A model generated the notes under the pieces. It was given only the letters and a program-made list of their open reading frames with translations. It did not search any database and was not told the DNA's origin. The translations under genes were made by a program, and so were the position numbers. 64,000 bases of DNA from JBFAPK01 sp040676675 (GTDB lineage: Bacteria > Actinomycetota > Actinomycetes > Mycobacteriales > Micromonosporaceae): assembly GCF_040676675.1 (NCBI RefSeq), contig NZ_JBFAPK010000036.1, positions 1 through 64,000 on the forward strand, in the 5' to 3' direction. Below are positions 1 to 7,975 of this stretch, in pieces (positions within the stretch are counted from its first letter, which is position 1; each line of letters begins with the position of its first letter).

Positions 1-544
1 CCAGCCAGCATTCCGCCGAAACCGTGCCGCCGGTCACCCCAAAACGGACAGGCCGCCCAGGTCGCGAGAGACCACACCATCCCGCGACCGGCCTCCCGCC
101 ATACCGCGCCACCGTCACCTGGACACCAGAAGCGCTACCGGACACCGATAACGCACCTGACGTTCAGGTAACGACGCATGCAGCCCGACCGTGGGCCGTA
201 AACGCGGCGCAGCCGGCGACGGAAAGCACTCCCGCGCGTGACTGGTACGCCAGAGACGTTATCCGCCGGGGCGAATGACGTCTCTGGTGTACCAGTCACG
301 GGAGGCACCCTCGGGGAACCGGAGCACCCGGGGCAGGGCGTACCCGGGGGCTGGTCCACCGAGGCGGTGGCGAATCCGCTCGGCCGGCTGGCGAAGCTGG
401 CGGACAATGTCGCGACAGCGACCCCGCGCGGCTCGCCCCGCTTGCCCCAGAGTGGGCGGTCCGCCCCAGAGCAGGCGGTCCGGCTTCGGCAGAGGTGCGC
501 CGAGGCGCGTGCCGTGCGGCAGCCGCCCGAGAGAAAGGTGCGCC
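1..544. other. Non-coding leader region upstream of the Thg1-like gene
   Basis: No frame here reads like a conserved protein; the short open frames overlap in several phases and lack ribosome-binding sites. The stretch carries a small palindrome, ACCTGA-CGT-TCAGGT at 155-169, and the large inverted repeat described separately at 237-300. A CTGG-ACA-CCAG element at about 119-129 resembles the CTGG-N4-CCAG core found inside each arm of the large repeat. It probably holds the promoter and control sites of the gene at 545. Confidence 0.5.
237..300. repeat. 23-bp inverted repeat with 18-bp spacer
   Basis: Arms at 237-259 and 278-300 are reverse complements with a single mismatch that still allows a G-U pair in RNA. 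Each arm contains a smaller dyad, CTGG-N4-CCAG, so the site is a palindrome of palindromes. No T-run follows, which argues against a simple intrinsic terminator. It lies about 245 bp upstream of the Thg1-like start. It could be a regulator-binding site, an RNA structure in the leader, or the scar of a mobile element. Confidence 0.75.
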
Positions 545-1351
545 ATGAGCATTGACCGGGACTCGCTCGCCGACCGCATGAAGAGGTACGAGCGGGTCAC
601 CCAGACGGTGCTGCCCCGCCGCACCTACACCCTGATCCGAGTGGACGGGCGCGCCTTCCACTCCTATCTGCGCGACGCCGACAGGCCCTACGACTACCAG
701 TTCATGGCCGACATGGACGTCGTCGCCCAGGCGCTGTGTGCCGAGGTGTCGGGCACCGTGTTCGCCTACACCCAGTCGGACGAGATCAGCCTGCTGGTGG
801 TGGACTTCCAGGGCGCGAACACGCAGCCGTGGTTCGGCGGTGAAGTTCAGAAGATTGTGTCAACGTCGGCCGCGGTCGCCACCGCCGCCCTGTGTGCCCG
901 CCGGCCGGGCAAGCCGGCCACGTTCGACGCCCGCGTGTTCACCATCTCGGATCCCGTGGAGGTGGCGAACTACTTCCTGTGGCGGCAGCGGGACGCGGTC
1001 CGCAACTCGATCACGATGGCGGCGCAGGCCCAGTTCTCGCATCAGCGGCTGCACGGGGTGAACACCCGCCAGATGCAGGAGTTGCTGTGGGCCGAGAAGC
1101 AGATCAACTGGAACGACTACCCGGTGGGGGCGAAGCGTGGCCGGGTGGTGGTGAAGGCGTCAGGCGAGCGAGAGGTGACGTTCGTTCACAGGCGCACCCA
1201 GCAACCGCAGACGGTGTCGGCGATGCGTTCGTGGTGGGAGGTGCGGGACGCCCCGCACTTCGTCCTGAACGCGGGCACCTGGCTGCCGCAGTCGATCCCG
1301 GCCATGCCACCGTTCGCCGGAGTGCTGCCGGCGGCGAGCGCCCTGGGATGA
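545..1351 (+). CDS. Thg1-like tRNA(His) guanylyltransferase / 3'-5' RNA polymerase
   Basis: A 268-residue member of the Thg1 superfamily, enzymes that add nucleotides to the 5' end of tRNA in the 3'-5' direction. The metal-binding aspartate sits in VDGRAFH (D34 G35 R36) and the second carboxylate pair in TQSDEISLL (D79 E80). The WFGGEVQKIVST stretch matches the conserved region after the palm domain. The ATG at 545 is preceded by GAGAAAGG, and the family similarity begins here, so the longer open frame upstream is not used. Bacterial Thg1-like proteins usually repair truncated tRNA 5' ends rather than add G-1 to tRNA(His), because most bacteria encode G-1. The role here is inferred from the family. 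The gene stands alone, facing the next operon's tail. Confidence 0.88.
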   Translation: MSIDRDSLADRMKRYERVTQTVLPRRTYTLIRVDGRAFHSYLRDADRPYDYQFMADMDVVAQALCAEVSGTVFAYTQSDEISLLVVDFQGANTQPWFGGEVQKIVSTSAAVATAALCARRPGKPATFDARVFTISDPVEVANYFLWRQRDAVRNSITMAAQAQFSHQRLHGVNTRQMQELLWAEKQINWNDYPVGAKRGRVVVKASGEREVTFVHRRTQQPQTVSAMRSWWEVRDAPHFVLNAGTWLPQSIPAMPPFAGVLPAASALG

Positions 1352-1435
1352 GGGTTCGACGTGCTGTCGACAGTTCCCGGTCGGAGCACCCGGTCGGGAC
1401 AGCACCGACGGACCCGCGCGTACGGGCAGCCGGCG

Positions 1436-1885
1436 CTATCGGCCGATCGGCGAGGGGGCGTCGAAATGGGCCACGTACCGTTTCTGCCAGGGCGTCTCGA
1501 CCGCACGCCGGTCGTAGTGCTCCCGGACGAAGGCGACCGCCCGTTCGGGCGGCACCCCGTCGATGACCGCCAGGCAGGCGAGGGCGGTACCGGTGCGGCC
1601 CCGACCGCCGCCGCAGGCGACCTCGACGCGCTCGGTACCGGAACGCCGCCACGCCTCGTGGAGGAGGTTCCGCGCGTACGCCCGGTCGGTGGGCAGGCGG
1701 AAGTCCGGCCACCGCAACCACCGGCTCTCCCAGTCGACGGGCGGCGGTGGCTTGCCGAGCAGGTAGACGGCGAAGGTGGGAGTCGGCCCCGGCGGCAGCG
1801 GTCGCTGCAGGGCGCGCCCACGGACCAGCCGCCCCGACGGGAGGCGCAACACGTCCGGACGGCTGGGATCCCACAGGTCGGTCAC
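1436..1885 (-). CDS. Protein-tyrosine phosphatase-like protein (CX5R)
   Basis: About 149 residues. The signature ACGGGRGRTGTALA near residue 91 contains the Cys-X5-Arg phosphate-binding loop of protein-tyrosine phosphatases, with the nucleophile in CGGGRGR. A WPDFRLP segment upstream could supply the general-acid aspartate. The GTG at 1885 (VTDLWDPSRP) is preferred to a TTG at 1909; neither has a clear Shine-Dalgarno. The gene starts about 28 bp after the MauE-like stop, so it is probably the last gene of the peptide operon. Whether it works with the peptide machinery or is just co-located cannot be told from sequence. Confidence 0.75.
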   Translation of the reverse strand: MTDLWDPSRPDVLRLPSGRLVRGRALQRPLPPGPTPTFAVYLLGKPPPPVDWESRWLRWPDFRLPTDRAYARNLLHEAWRRSGTERVEVACGGGRGRTGTALACLAVIDGVPPERAVAFVREHYDRRAVETPWQKRYVAHFDAPSPIGR

Positions 1886-1913
1886 GAGGAAACAGATACC
1901 AGAAACCAACCGG

Positions 1914-2471
1914 CTACCGTGCCTTCGACAGTGGGGTGAACAGTTCCGCGATGTCGTCCAGCCGGACGATGACCAGCGCCGCGACCAGCGCGGGTGGCGC
2001 CCCGAGCAGGACCACCTGCGGGTCCAGGATCGGTGACCGGAGTGCGGCGTGGACGCCGAGGCCGGCCACGAGCGCGAGGGCGGCGTTGCGCGCGACGTGG
2101 TGCCACCCGAACGGCGCCGCCGTCCCGCCGCCGAAGCAGCGACAGGACGCGGGCGTACCCCGGTGCAGCACCACGACGATCGCGACCGTGAACGCGCTCA
2201 GCAGCACGCCGGCGAGGGCGAGGGCGGCGAGGGTGAGGGCGGCGACCGGCAGCGACCGTGCCGACGCCGCGACGAGCAGCGCCGGCACGGCGAGTTCGCC
2301 CACGGCGACGGCCGCCGCTACCGGCGTCACCAGCCGTTCCGGCAGCAGCCGCAGGTCGGCCACGGACGACGCGAACTCCCGGAACCGCCGGCGACCGCCC
2401 AGCTTGCTCAGCCCCGAGGCGAGAAAGACCACGCCGATCAGGCAGTGGGTGAATACCAGGACGTACGACAC
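1914..2471 (-). CDS. MauE/DoxX-like redox-associated membrane protein
   Basis: A 185-residue integral membrane protein with about four to five hydrophobic segments and the periplasm-facing motif SCRCFGG (C110, C112). This is the layout of the MauE family. MauE, together with MauD, is needed to form the six disulfides of the methylamine dehydrogenase light chain. No methylamine dehydrogenase gene is present here. It follows the signal peptidase gene by 73 bp on the same strand. Together with the TlpA-like protein it probably forms a dithiol relay that oxidises the cysteine-rich peptide at 5874-6056; that link is inference from context. Confidence 0.8.
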   Translation of the reverse strand: MSYVLVFTHCLIGVVFLASGLSKLGGRRRFREFASSVADLRLLPERLVTPVAAAVAVGELAVPALLVAASARSLPVAALTLAALALAGVLLSAFTVAIVVVLHRGTPASCRCFGGGTAAPFGWHHVARNAALALVAGLGVHAALRSPILDPQVVLLGAPPALVAALVIVRLDDIAELFTPLSKAR

Positions 2472-2544
2472 GGTCGGCTCTCCCTCGACGGCGGTTTCCC
2501 GGCTCGAACGCCGTCGCCCCGGACGGCGCGCGACCGGGGCTTGT

Positions 2545-3231
2545 TCACGTAAGGCGACGCTCTTCCCGGCGCGGAAGCGGGTCTGTCGAAAGCTGGCGGA
2601 GCACCGCCCCCAGCACCCGCTCGGCCGGGAAGTAGCCCAGTTGCCGGGAGTCGATGCTGGCCTCGGCGTTGTCCCCGAGGAGGACGAGCTTGCCCGGCGG
2701 CACCGTGGCCCCGGGCACCCGGGCCAGCGCGGGTACTCGCTCGCGCGGCACCGGGTCGCCCGGCACCGCCGTCACCCGCTTGATGATCCAGGTACGGCCG
2801 GCGACCGCGCCCCCGCCGGCCGTACGGCCCAGCGGCGGCTGCGGCCAGCCGCGACCGGCACGAGGACTCTCCGCGACCACTACCTGTCCGGGCGTGAACG
2901 CGGCCGTCCGGCGCACCAGGACCCGGTCCCCGTCATGGTAGGCGGGTTCCATGCTGGCGCCGAGCACGGTCACCACGGCGAGCCGGCGGCGCAGCAGCAG
3001 GACCGCCACCAGGCCGAGGCTGAGCACGAGCCCGGCGACGACGCAGGCCAACGCCCGGTCGGGCGCCCCGGCGCGCAGCAGCAGCCACGCCCCGGCGTAC
3101 GACAGGACCGCGACGAGCGGTACGGCGGAAGCGGCCAGGGGTCCGCGCCACCGATCCGGGCGGGTTTGCGTCGGCTCGGACGAGACGACCCGTACCGGTC
3201 GCGTCGGGTCGGTGGGCCGGACGGTCCTCAT
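2545..3231 (-). CDS. S26-family signal peptidase
   Basis: A 228-residue type I signal peptidase-like protein. A long basic/proline N-terminus is followed by two membrane segments (about 34-53 and 60-80). The catalytic serine lies in GASMEPAYHDGD (S93) and the general-base lysine in IIKRVTAVPGD (K151). The LLGDNAEASIDSRQLGYF box near 184-201 completes the family pattern. Its ATG overlaps the stop of the ABC exporter gene (ATGA), so the two are translationally coupled. The ABC protein has no C39 peptidase domain, so this protease is the obvious candidate for removing the leader of the cysteine-rich precursor. A housekeeping role is less likely given the dedicated operon. Confidence 0.88.
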   Translation of the reverse strand: MRTVRPTDPTRPVRVVSSEPTQTRPDRWRGPLAASAVPLVAVLSYAGAWLLLRAGAPDRALACVVAGLVLSLGLVAVLLLRRRLAVVTVLGASMEPAYHDGDRVLVRRTAAFTPGQVVVAESPRAGRGWPQPPLGRTAGGGAVAGRTWIIKRVTAVPGDPVPRERVPALARVPGATVPPGKLVLLGDNAEASIDSRQLGYFPAERVLGAVLRQLSTDPLPRREERRLT

Positions 3232-5225
3232 CGCGCACCCGCCAGCCTGGGTTCGCTCGCCGCCCCCGCGCGGTATCCCGACGCCTGGAGCGTGAACAGC
3301 CGCGCGTACTCCCCGCCGGCGGCCAGGAGTTCGGCGTGCCGGCCCTGCTCGACGATCCGCCCCTCGGCGAGCACGACGATGTGGTCGGCGTCGCGTACCG
3401 CGCCGAGACGGTGCGAGACGAGCAGGCTGGTCCGCCCGTCGCGGTGCCGCCGCAGCGAGCTGTGCACCTCGTGCTCGGCCTCGGCGTCGAGCCCGGCCGA
3501 GGGCTCGTCGAGAATCATCAGGTCGCGCCGGTCCCGCAGGAACGCCCGGGCCAGCGCGAGTCGCTGCCACTGCCCGCCGGAGAGCACCACACCGGTCTCG
3601 GGATCGTCCTGGTTGGCCCCCATGAAGAACACCCGCGACAGCAGCGTGTCGTACCCGTGCGGGAGGGTCGCGAGCTTCTCGTGGATGCCGGCCCGGTCCG
3701 CCGCCGCCCGGATGCGCTCCCGGTCGTCGAGGGCGGCGAGGTCGCCGAGGGCGATGTTCTCCGTCGCGCTGAGGTCGTAGTTCATGTAGTCCTGGAAGAC
3801 CGCGCCGATGCGGCGGCGCAGTTCGACCGGATCGGCGTCGCGGATGTCCACGCCGTCCCAGAGGATCGCGCCCCGGCTCGGGTCGTAGAACCGGCACAGC
3901 AGCCCCACCAGGGTGGACTTGCCGGCGCCGTTGAGGCCGACGAGCGCGAGCGACCGGCCGTACGGGATGTGCAGGTCGACGCCGCGCAGCACCCAGGGGT
4001 GGTCGTCGGAGTACCGGAACCACACGTCGCGCAGCTCGATCCCGCGCCTCAGCGGCGGCAGCGACCGGGGCCGTCGGGGCACCGGCAGGTCCGGCCCCGC
4101 CGCGGTCACCGCGAGATAGTGGTCGAACATCAACAGGGCCTGGTGGGCACGGGCGACGTCGAGGGCCGCGCTGGTGAGGGCCGCCTGCAACCCCGCCACC
4201 GCGGCCACGAAGATCGTCACGTCGCCGACCGACAGCCGGCCCTGACCGGCCGCGCCAACCGCCCAGAGCAGCCCGACGCCGGCCACCACCGCCGCCAACA
4301 ACGCCAGGCCCGCGCCGATCGCGACCTCCCGGCGGTCCACGGCCCGCCTGGCGGCGTTGCTGGCCCGCCGCTCGCTCAGCATCCGCCCGCGCAGGAACGC
4401 ACCGGTGCCGAAGAGCCGGATCTCCTTGGCCGCGTCGACGCTGCACAGCAGTTGGCGGTAGAAGAGTTCCCGTCGTTGGACGGGGCCGATGTCCCAGAAC
4501 ATCCGCGCCCGGCGCCGGGAAAGCGCGAGCTGCGCGAGCAGCGTCGGCACCCCGGCGGCCACGACCAGCAGGGTCATCGGCGGGCTGAGTAGGAGGAGTG
4601 AACCGAGGAAACCCGCGACGGTGAAGCCCGACCGGGCGAGCCCCAGCAGACCGTCGAGGGCCTGGTTGGAGGAGGGCGCCACCTCCCCGGCCTGCTGCGC
4701 CAGCCGCAACCGGTCCAGGAAGTGCGGATTCTCGAAGCGCCCCAGCCCGACGAACCGCTCCACCGCGGCGAAGAGCCGGTCCTGCGCCAGCAGTCCGACC
4801 CGCCGGTCCAGCTCGGCCCGGAGGTACCGGGTGACCTGCGGAACCACGGCCGCCAGTACCCCGACCAGGGCGAGCCCGGCGGCGAGCGCGGCCAGCGTGC
4901 CCGGTGGCGCCCCGGCGACGAGCCGGTCGACGACGAGCTTGGTGAGCCACGCGGCGCCGATCGGCAGCGCGCCCGCCACCGCCGTCAGCACCAGGTAGAG
5001 CGCGAAGGTGCCGGGTGCTGCCCGCACCGCGAGCGCCGCGGCCAGCCGGACCCGCCGGATCAGCTCCCGGGGCCGCGCGGGCCGGCCGGGCGCCGTGTCC
5101 GCGTCGTCGGCGGACCGGCCGGACGCGTTGGCGGACCGGCCGGGCGAACTCGCCGCCTCGTCGGCGGACCGGCCCGGTTCGGGACCGGTGGAGCCGGCGG
5201 CCCGGCGGACAACACCCGCGCTCAT
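3228..5225 (-). CDS. ABC exporter, fused membrane and ATPase domains
   Basis: A 665-residue half-transporter of the type used for peptides and lipids. The first 60 or so residues are a low-complexity Pro/Ser/Gly/Arg tail with repeated GRSA words. About six membrane segments follow, then an ATPase domain with Walker A GLNGAGKST, signature LSGGQWQRLALARA, Walker B LMILDEPSAG and the H-loop VSHRLG. There is no N-terminal C39 peptidase, unlike many bacteriocin exporters. Start and stop overlap both neighbours by ATGA junctions, so expression is tied to the TlpA-like protein and the signal peptidase. The likely substrate is the small cysteine-rich peptide encoded first in the operon. Confidence 0.9.
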   Translation of the reverse strand: MSAGVVRRAAGSTGPEPGRSADEAASSPGRSANASGRSADDADTAPGRPARPRELIRRVRLAAALAVRAAPGTFALYLVLTAVAGALPIGAAWLTKLVVDRLVAGAPPGTLAALAAGLALVGVLAAVVPQVTRYLRAELDRRVGLLAQDRLFAAVERFVGLGRFENPHFLDRLRLAQQAGEVAPSSNQALDGLLGLARSGFTVAGFLGSLLLLSPPMTLLVVAAGVPTLLAQLALSRRRARMFWDIGPVQRRELFYRQLLCSVDAAKEIRLFGTGAFLRGRMLSERRASNAARRAVDRREVAIGAGLALLAAVVAGVGLLWAVGAAGQGRLSVGDVTIFVAAVAGLQAALTSAALDVARAHQALLMFDHYLAVTAAGPDLPVPRRPRSLPPLRRGIELRDVWFRYSDDHPWVLRGVDLHIPYGRSLALVGLNGAGKSTLVGLLCRFYDPSRGAILWDGVDIRDADPVELRRRIGAVFQDYMNYDLSATENIALGDLAALDDRERIRAAADRAGIHEKLATLPHGYDTLLSRVFFMGANQDDPETGVVLSGGQWQRLALARAFLRDRRDLMILDEPSAGLDAEAEHEVHSSLRRHRDGRTSLLVSHRLGAVRDADHIVVLAEGRIVEQGRHAELLAAGGEYARLFTLQASGYRAGAASEPRLAGAR

Positions 5226-5770
5226 GCCATCGCGGCGAGGGGACGGGCCAGGTTCACCTGGTCGTCGACGACCACGGGACGCCCCTCGCGGTCCGGCTCG
5301 ACCAGCAGCACGGTCGGGAACATCTTGGTCTTGAAGGCCGCGCTCAGCTCGCCGTCGTACGTCTCCACGACGACCTGGGCGACCGGGCGCAACTCGCGCA
5401 CCAGGTCGTCGGCCTCGGCGATCTTGCCGACCACCCCGGCCACGACCCGCGACCGTCCACCCGGCACGCTCTTCGCGAACTCGACAAACTTCGGCAGCTT
5501 TTCCCGGCAGGGCGCGCAGGTCGGCGAGAAGAACGCGACCAGCGTGGTGTCCCGCAGCGCGTCCCGGGTCAACGGCTCGCCGTCCACAGTGGAAGTGGCG
5601 AACTCGCCGACCTCTCCGCCCACCGGCAGCGCGGGCCGCAACGCCGGCTGGTCCCGCTTCGAGAGCAGTTCCGAATGCTCGCGCAGCCGTTTGATGACGC
5701 CCAGCGTCAGGATCAGGTCCAGCGCACACAGCAGACCCACGACAACGACGGCGGCGGTAAGAAATGGCAC
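5222..5770 (-). CDS. TlpA/MauD-like membrane-anchored thioredoxin
   Basis: A 182-residue protein with one N-terminal membrane anchor (about residues 3-25) and an extracytoplasmic thioredoxin fold. The active site is FFSPTCAPCREKLP, with a CAPC redox pair at C85/C88; a FPTVLL stretch near residue 150 supplies the conserved cis-proline. It starts at a GTG preceded by GGAGGAG. Its stop overlaps the ABC exporter start. The pairing with a MauE-like protein matches the MauD/MauE pair that inserts disulfides in another system, which suggests an oxidase or isomerase for the eight-cysteine peptide rather than a general reductase. Confidence 0.87.
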   Translation of the reverse strand: MPFLTAAVVVVGLLCALDLILTLGVIKRLREHSELLSKRDQPALRPALPVGGEVGEFATSTVDGEPLTRDALRDTTLVAFFSPTCAPCREKLPKFVEFAKSVPGGRSRVVAGVVGKIAEADDLVRELRPVAQVVVETYDGELSAAFKTKMFPTVLLVEPDREGRPVVVDDQVNLARPLAAMA

Positions 5771-5800
5771 TTCTCCTCCAGTTGGCTCATTGCTGGGGGG

Positions 5801-5860
5801 CCATCGCCCCGGCCGGTGCCGATTTCGGGGAACGCATTTCTCGGCCGGCCGGGACGATGG
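5801..5860 (-). terminator. Strong hairpin between peptide gene and its machinery
   Basis: Arms at 5801-5816 and 5845-5860 pair over 16 bp with one G-U wobble, closing a 28-nt loop. It lies in the 103-nt gap between the precursor stop and the TlpA-like start. No U-run follows, so it may be a partial terminator or an RNA-stability element. Such hairpins often let a precursor gene be expressed far above its processing genes. Confidence 0.65.
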
Positions 5861-5873
5861 TCGAATCGAATGC

Positions 5874-6056
5874 CTACAGCACGTTGCAGGCGAGGTGGTA
5901 CGAGCCGTCCGTGCAGGTCGTCCCGCAGCACGGGTCGTAGTCGCACTGCCAGCACGAGTCCCAGCAGCCGCGGTAGCAGGTCACCGCCGCCGCCTCGATC
6001 CTCGGCACGAACCGTTCGAGCAGGCGGGTGCCCAGCCCTTCCAGGTGCTTGAACAC
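5874..6056 (-). CDS. Small cysteine-rich secreted-peptide precursor
   Basis: A 60-residue peptide too short to be recognised by homology. The GTG start at 6056 has a strong GGAGGGGAG site upstream. Residues 1-24 form a charged, amphipathic leader ending in FVPRIEAAA, not a classical signal peptide. Residues 25-60 hold eight cysteines (27, 31, 35, 38, 43, 44, 48, 57) in a C-x3-C-x3-C-x2-C-x4-CC-x3-C-x8-C spacing, enough for four disulfides, with several Trp and Tyr. It is the first gene of an operon with a thioredoxin, exporter, signal peptidase and MauE-like protein. A secreted disulfide-rich peptide, perhaps antimicrobial or signalling, is the best reading. A metal-binding peptide is the alternative. 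Confidence 0.72.
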   Translation of the reverse strand: MFKHLEGLGTRLLERFVPRIEAAAVTCYRGCWDSCWQCDYDPCCGTTCTDGSYHLACNVL

Positions 6057-6143
6057 TTGCAACTCCCCTCCGGGTAGACGAGCGGGCGGCCGGAGTTGCC
6101 GGGACCTGACATCCCATCGCGAATACCGGACCCCCCGCGATCC

Positions 6144-6163
6144 TTGGTAATCATGGTTACCAA
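6144..6163. promoter_or_regulatory. Operator-like palindrome upstream of the peptide operon
   Basis: TTGGTAA-N6-TTACCAA is a perfect 7-bp dyad in an AT-richer pocket about 90 bp upstream of the precursor start. Its form suits a dimeric regulator and it probably overlaps the operon promoter. No regulator gene is adjacent. Confidence 0.55.
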
Positions 6164-6248
6164 TGTGAATGGCGATCCGCAAGAAAAGCGCGAAGGCACC
6201 GCACAGATATGCGCACAGGCGATATCCGATTCGCAAGCACCTATGCCC

Positions 6249-7844
6249 CTACCCGGCGCCCGTACCGGCCAGGATCTCGTCCAGCACCGCGGTGAAGCGG
6301 TCGGGTTGTTCGAACATGGCGCGGTGCCCGGCGGTCTCGAAGACGTACTGGTGCTTCTGCGGCGCCTGGAGTCGCTGGTACCACTCCCCGAACGGCACGG
6401 CGAGGCTGGGCATCTCGTGTCCGCCCTGGACGAAGTGGACGGGTACCGCGAGGCGTGGCACGTCGCGGCGGAGGTCGACGTGCTGCATGTCGGGGTAGAG
6501 CGCGCTCCACGCGTCGAGGAGCCCGTTCACGATGTGCACCCGCTGGAGCAGGGTGTACTCGGGCACGTCCGGGTTGAAGCCGAGGGCGCCCGGCGCGTTG
6601 GGGGTGTGGTCGTAGTCGTACGCCCGGGGTGCGTACAGCATGATCGGCTCGTAGTCGTAGACGCTCCGGTACGGGGGCGGGCCCTGGCTCGCGAGCTGCC
6701 GGGCGAGGCCGTCGCGGCCCGTGGACCTGGCCCACGCCAGGATGTCGCGGTAGGCGGTGCGGTCGGTGCTCACGAGGTCGACCGCCTGGCCGGTACCGAT
6801 GTACGCGCGGTACCTCTCCGGATGCCGCTGCACGGCGAGCACACCGATGATCGAGCCGCCCGAGTGCCCGAGCAGGTAGATCTTCTCCTGCCGGAAGCGT
6901 TGCCGGAGGTAGTCGGTGACGGCGAGGGTGTCGGCGACGGCGCCGTCCAGTGCACCCGTCGCCGTGGAGCCCAGTGCGGGGTACGACGCGCCGCCGCCGC
7001 GCCGGTCGAGGGTCGCGACCACGAAGCGCCGTTCCAGCGCGCCGAGGTACCGACGCATCGCCCCGAGTTCGGTGCCGCCGGGCGCGCCGGGGATGAACAG
7101 CAGCACGGGCGCCGTCGCGTCGACTCCGCGGATCATCATGTTCAGCCCGGCCCCGCCGACGTCGACCCGGGTGAGTTCGGCGACCCCGTTCGGGCCCAGC
7201 GGGGCGGTACGGGCGGGCAGCGCCACCGCCACCGTCACGGCGGCCAGGGCCGCGGTCAGTACGCCCGTGCACGTCCGCCGGGCCATCCGCCACCACCGAC
7301 CCCGGCGACCGGCGCTCGGGCGGGGCCCGGTGTCGCCCCGGACCGAGCCGTCCCGGGCGACAGGGCCGGCGGCGGCAGCAGGGCCGGCAGGAGCGGCAGG
7401 GGCGGGAGCGCCCCGGACTCGGCGGGCCAGACCCGCGCCGTAGGCCGCGCCGAGCACGAGGGGCAGCACGGAGAGCGCGCCGTGCACGCCACGGCCGCCG
7501 AGCAGGGCGACGATCCCGAGCGGGCTCAGCCGCGGCGCGTCCACCGACGGTCCGCGTACCCCGATCCGGGCCGCCTCCAGCGCCAACAGGAAGGCCGCGG
7601 GAGCCACCAGCATCGCCCACCGCGAGCGGCTGCTCCAGCCGGCGGCCAGGCCCACCGAGGCGCTGATCACGATCGACCAGAGCGCCTCGGCGTTGGTCAA
7701 CGGCCCGCGCGGCGTCCAGTTGGCCGCCACCACACCCCAGGCGGCGGCTACGAGCACGGCCACGGCGGGGCGCCAGGGATGTCCGGCGACGGTTGGGTGA
7801 TCCTTGACGGTCATGGTTCGCGCGGTCACAGGTCGAACGGTCAT
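6249..7844 (-). CDS. Membrane-anchored alpha/beta hydrolase
   Basis: About 531 residues from the ATG at 7844; an ATG at 7814 is also possible and neither has a clear ribosome site. The N-terminal third has several hydrophobic segments and an Ala/Pro-rich linker. The rest is an alpha/beta hydrolase domain with the oxyanion segment LLFIPGAPGG, the nucleophile elbow GHSGGS and a late GHRAMFEQP that may carry the catalytic histidine. The lid region is rich in tyrosine (VYDYEP, YDYDHTPN). Substrate is unknown. It is divergent from the two-component genes at 7976 and precedes the peptide operon on the same strand with a 192-bp gap. Confidence 0.78.
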   Translation of the reverse strand: MTVRPVTARTMTVKDHPTVAGHPWRPAVAVLVAAAWGVVAANWTPRGPLTNAEALWSIVISASVGLAAGWSSRSRWAMLVAPAAFLLALEAARIGVRGPSVDAPRLSPLGIVALLGGRGVHGALSVLPLVLGAAYGAGLARRVRGAPAPAAPAGPAAAAGPVARDGSVRGDTGPRPSAGRRGRWWRMARRTCTGVLTAALAAVTVAVALPARTAPLGPNGVAELTRVDVGGAGLNMMIRGVDATAPVLLFIPGAPGGTELGAMRRYLGALERRFVVATLDRRGGGASYPALGSTATGALDGAVADTLAVTDYLRQRFRQEKIYLLGHSGGSIIGVLAVQRHPERYRAYIGTGQAVDLVSTDRTAYRDILAWARSTGRDGLARQLASQGPPPYRSVYDYEPIMLYAPRAYDYDHTPNAPGALGFNPDVPEYTLLQRVHIVNGLLDAWSALYPDMQHVDLRRDVPRLAVPVHFVQGGHEMPSLAVPFGEWYQRLQAPQKHQYVFETAGHRAMFEQPDRFTAVLDEILAGTGAG

Positions 7845-7975
7845 GGGTCGAGGGTGTGCCGGACCGGCGGCGGCACACATCGGCCCGTGGTCGGTGCCGA
7901 CCCCTTCCGGGGTTCCGGTACCGACCACGACTTTGGTAGGTCCCGCCCGTCGCCGCGATTCCGTACGCTGCGCAC

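Noticed and set aside
275..544. Upstream extension of the Thg1-like frame by 90 codons
   Set aside because: Arg/Pro-rich, runs through the inverted repeat, and the family start and ribosome site are at 545.
3231..4950. Long open minus-strand frame joined to the signal peptidase
   Set aside because: It is the out-of-phase shadow of the ABC exporter; Arg/Gly/Ala-rich with no motif.
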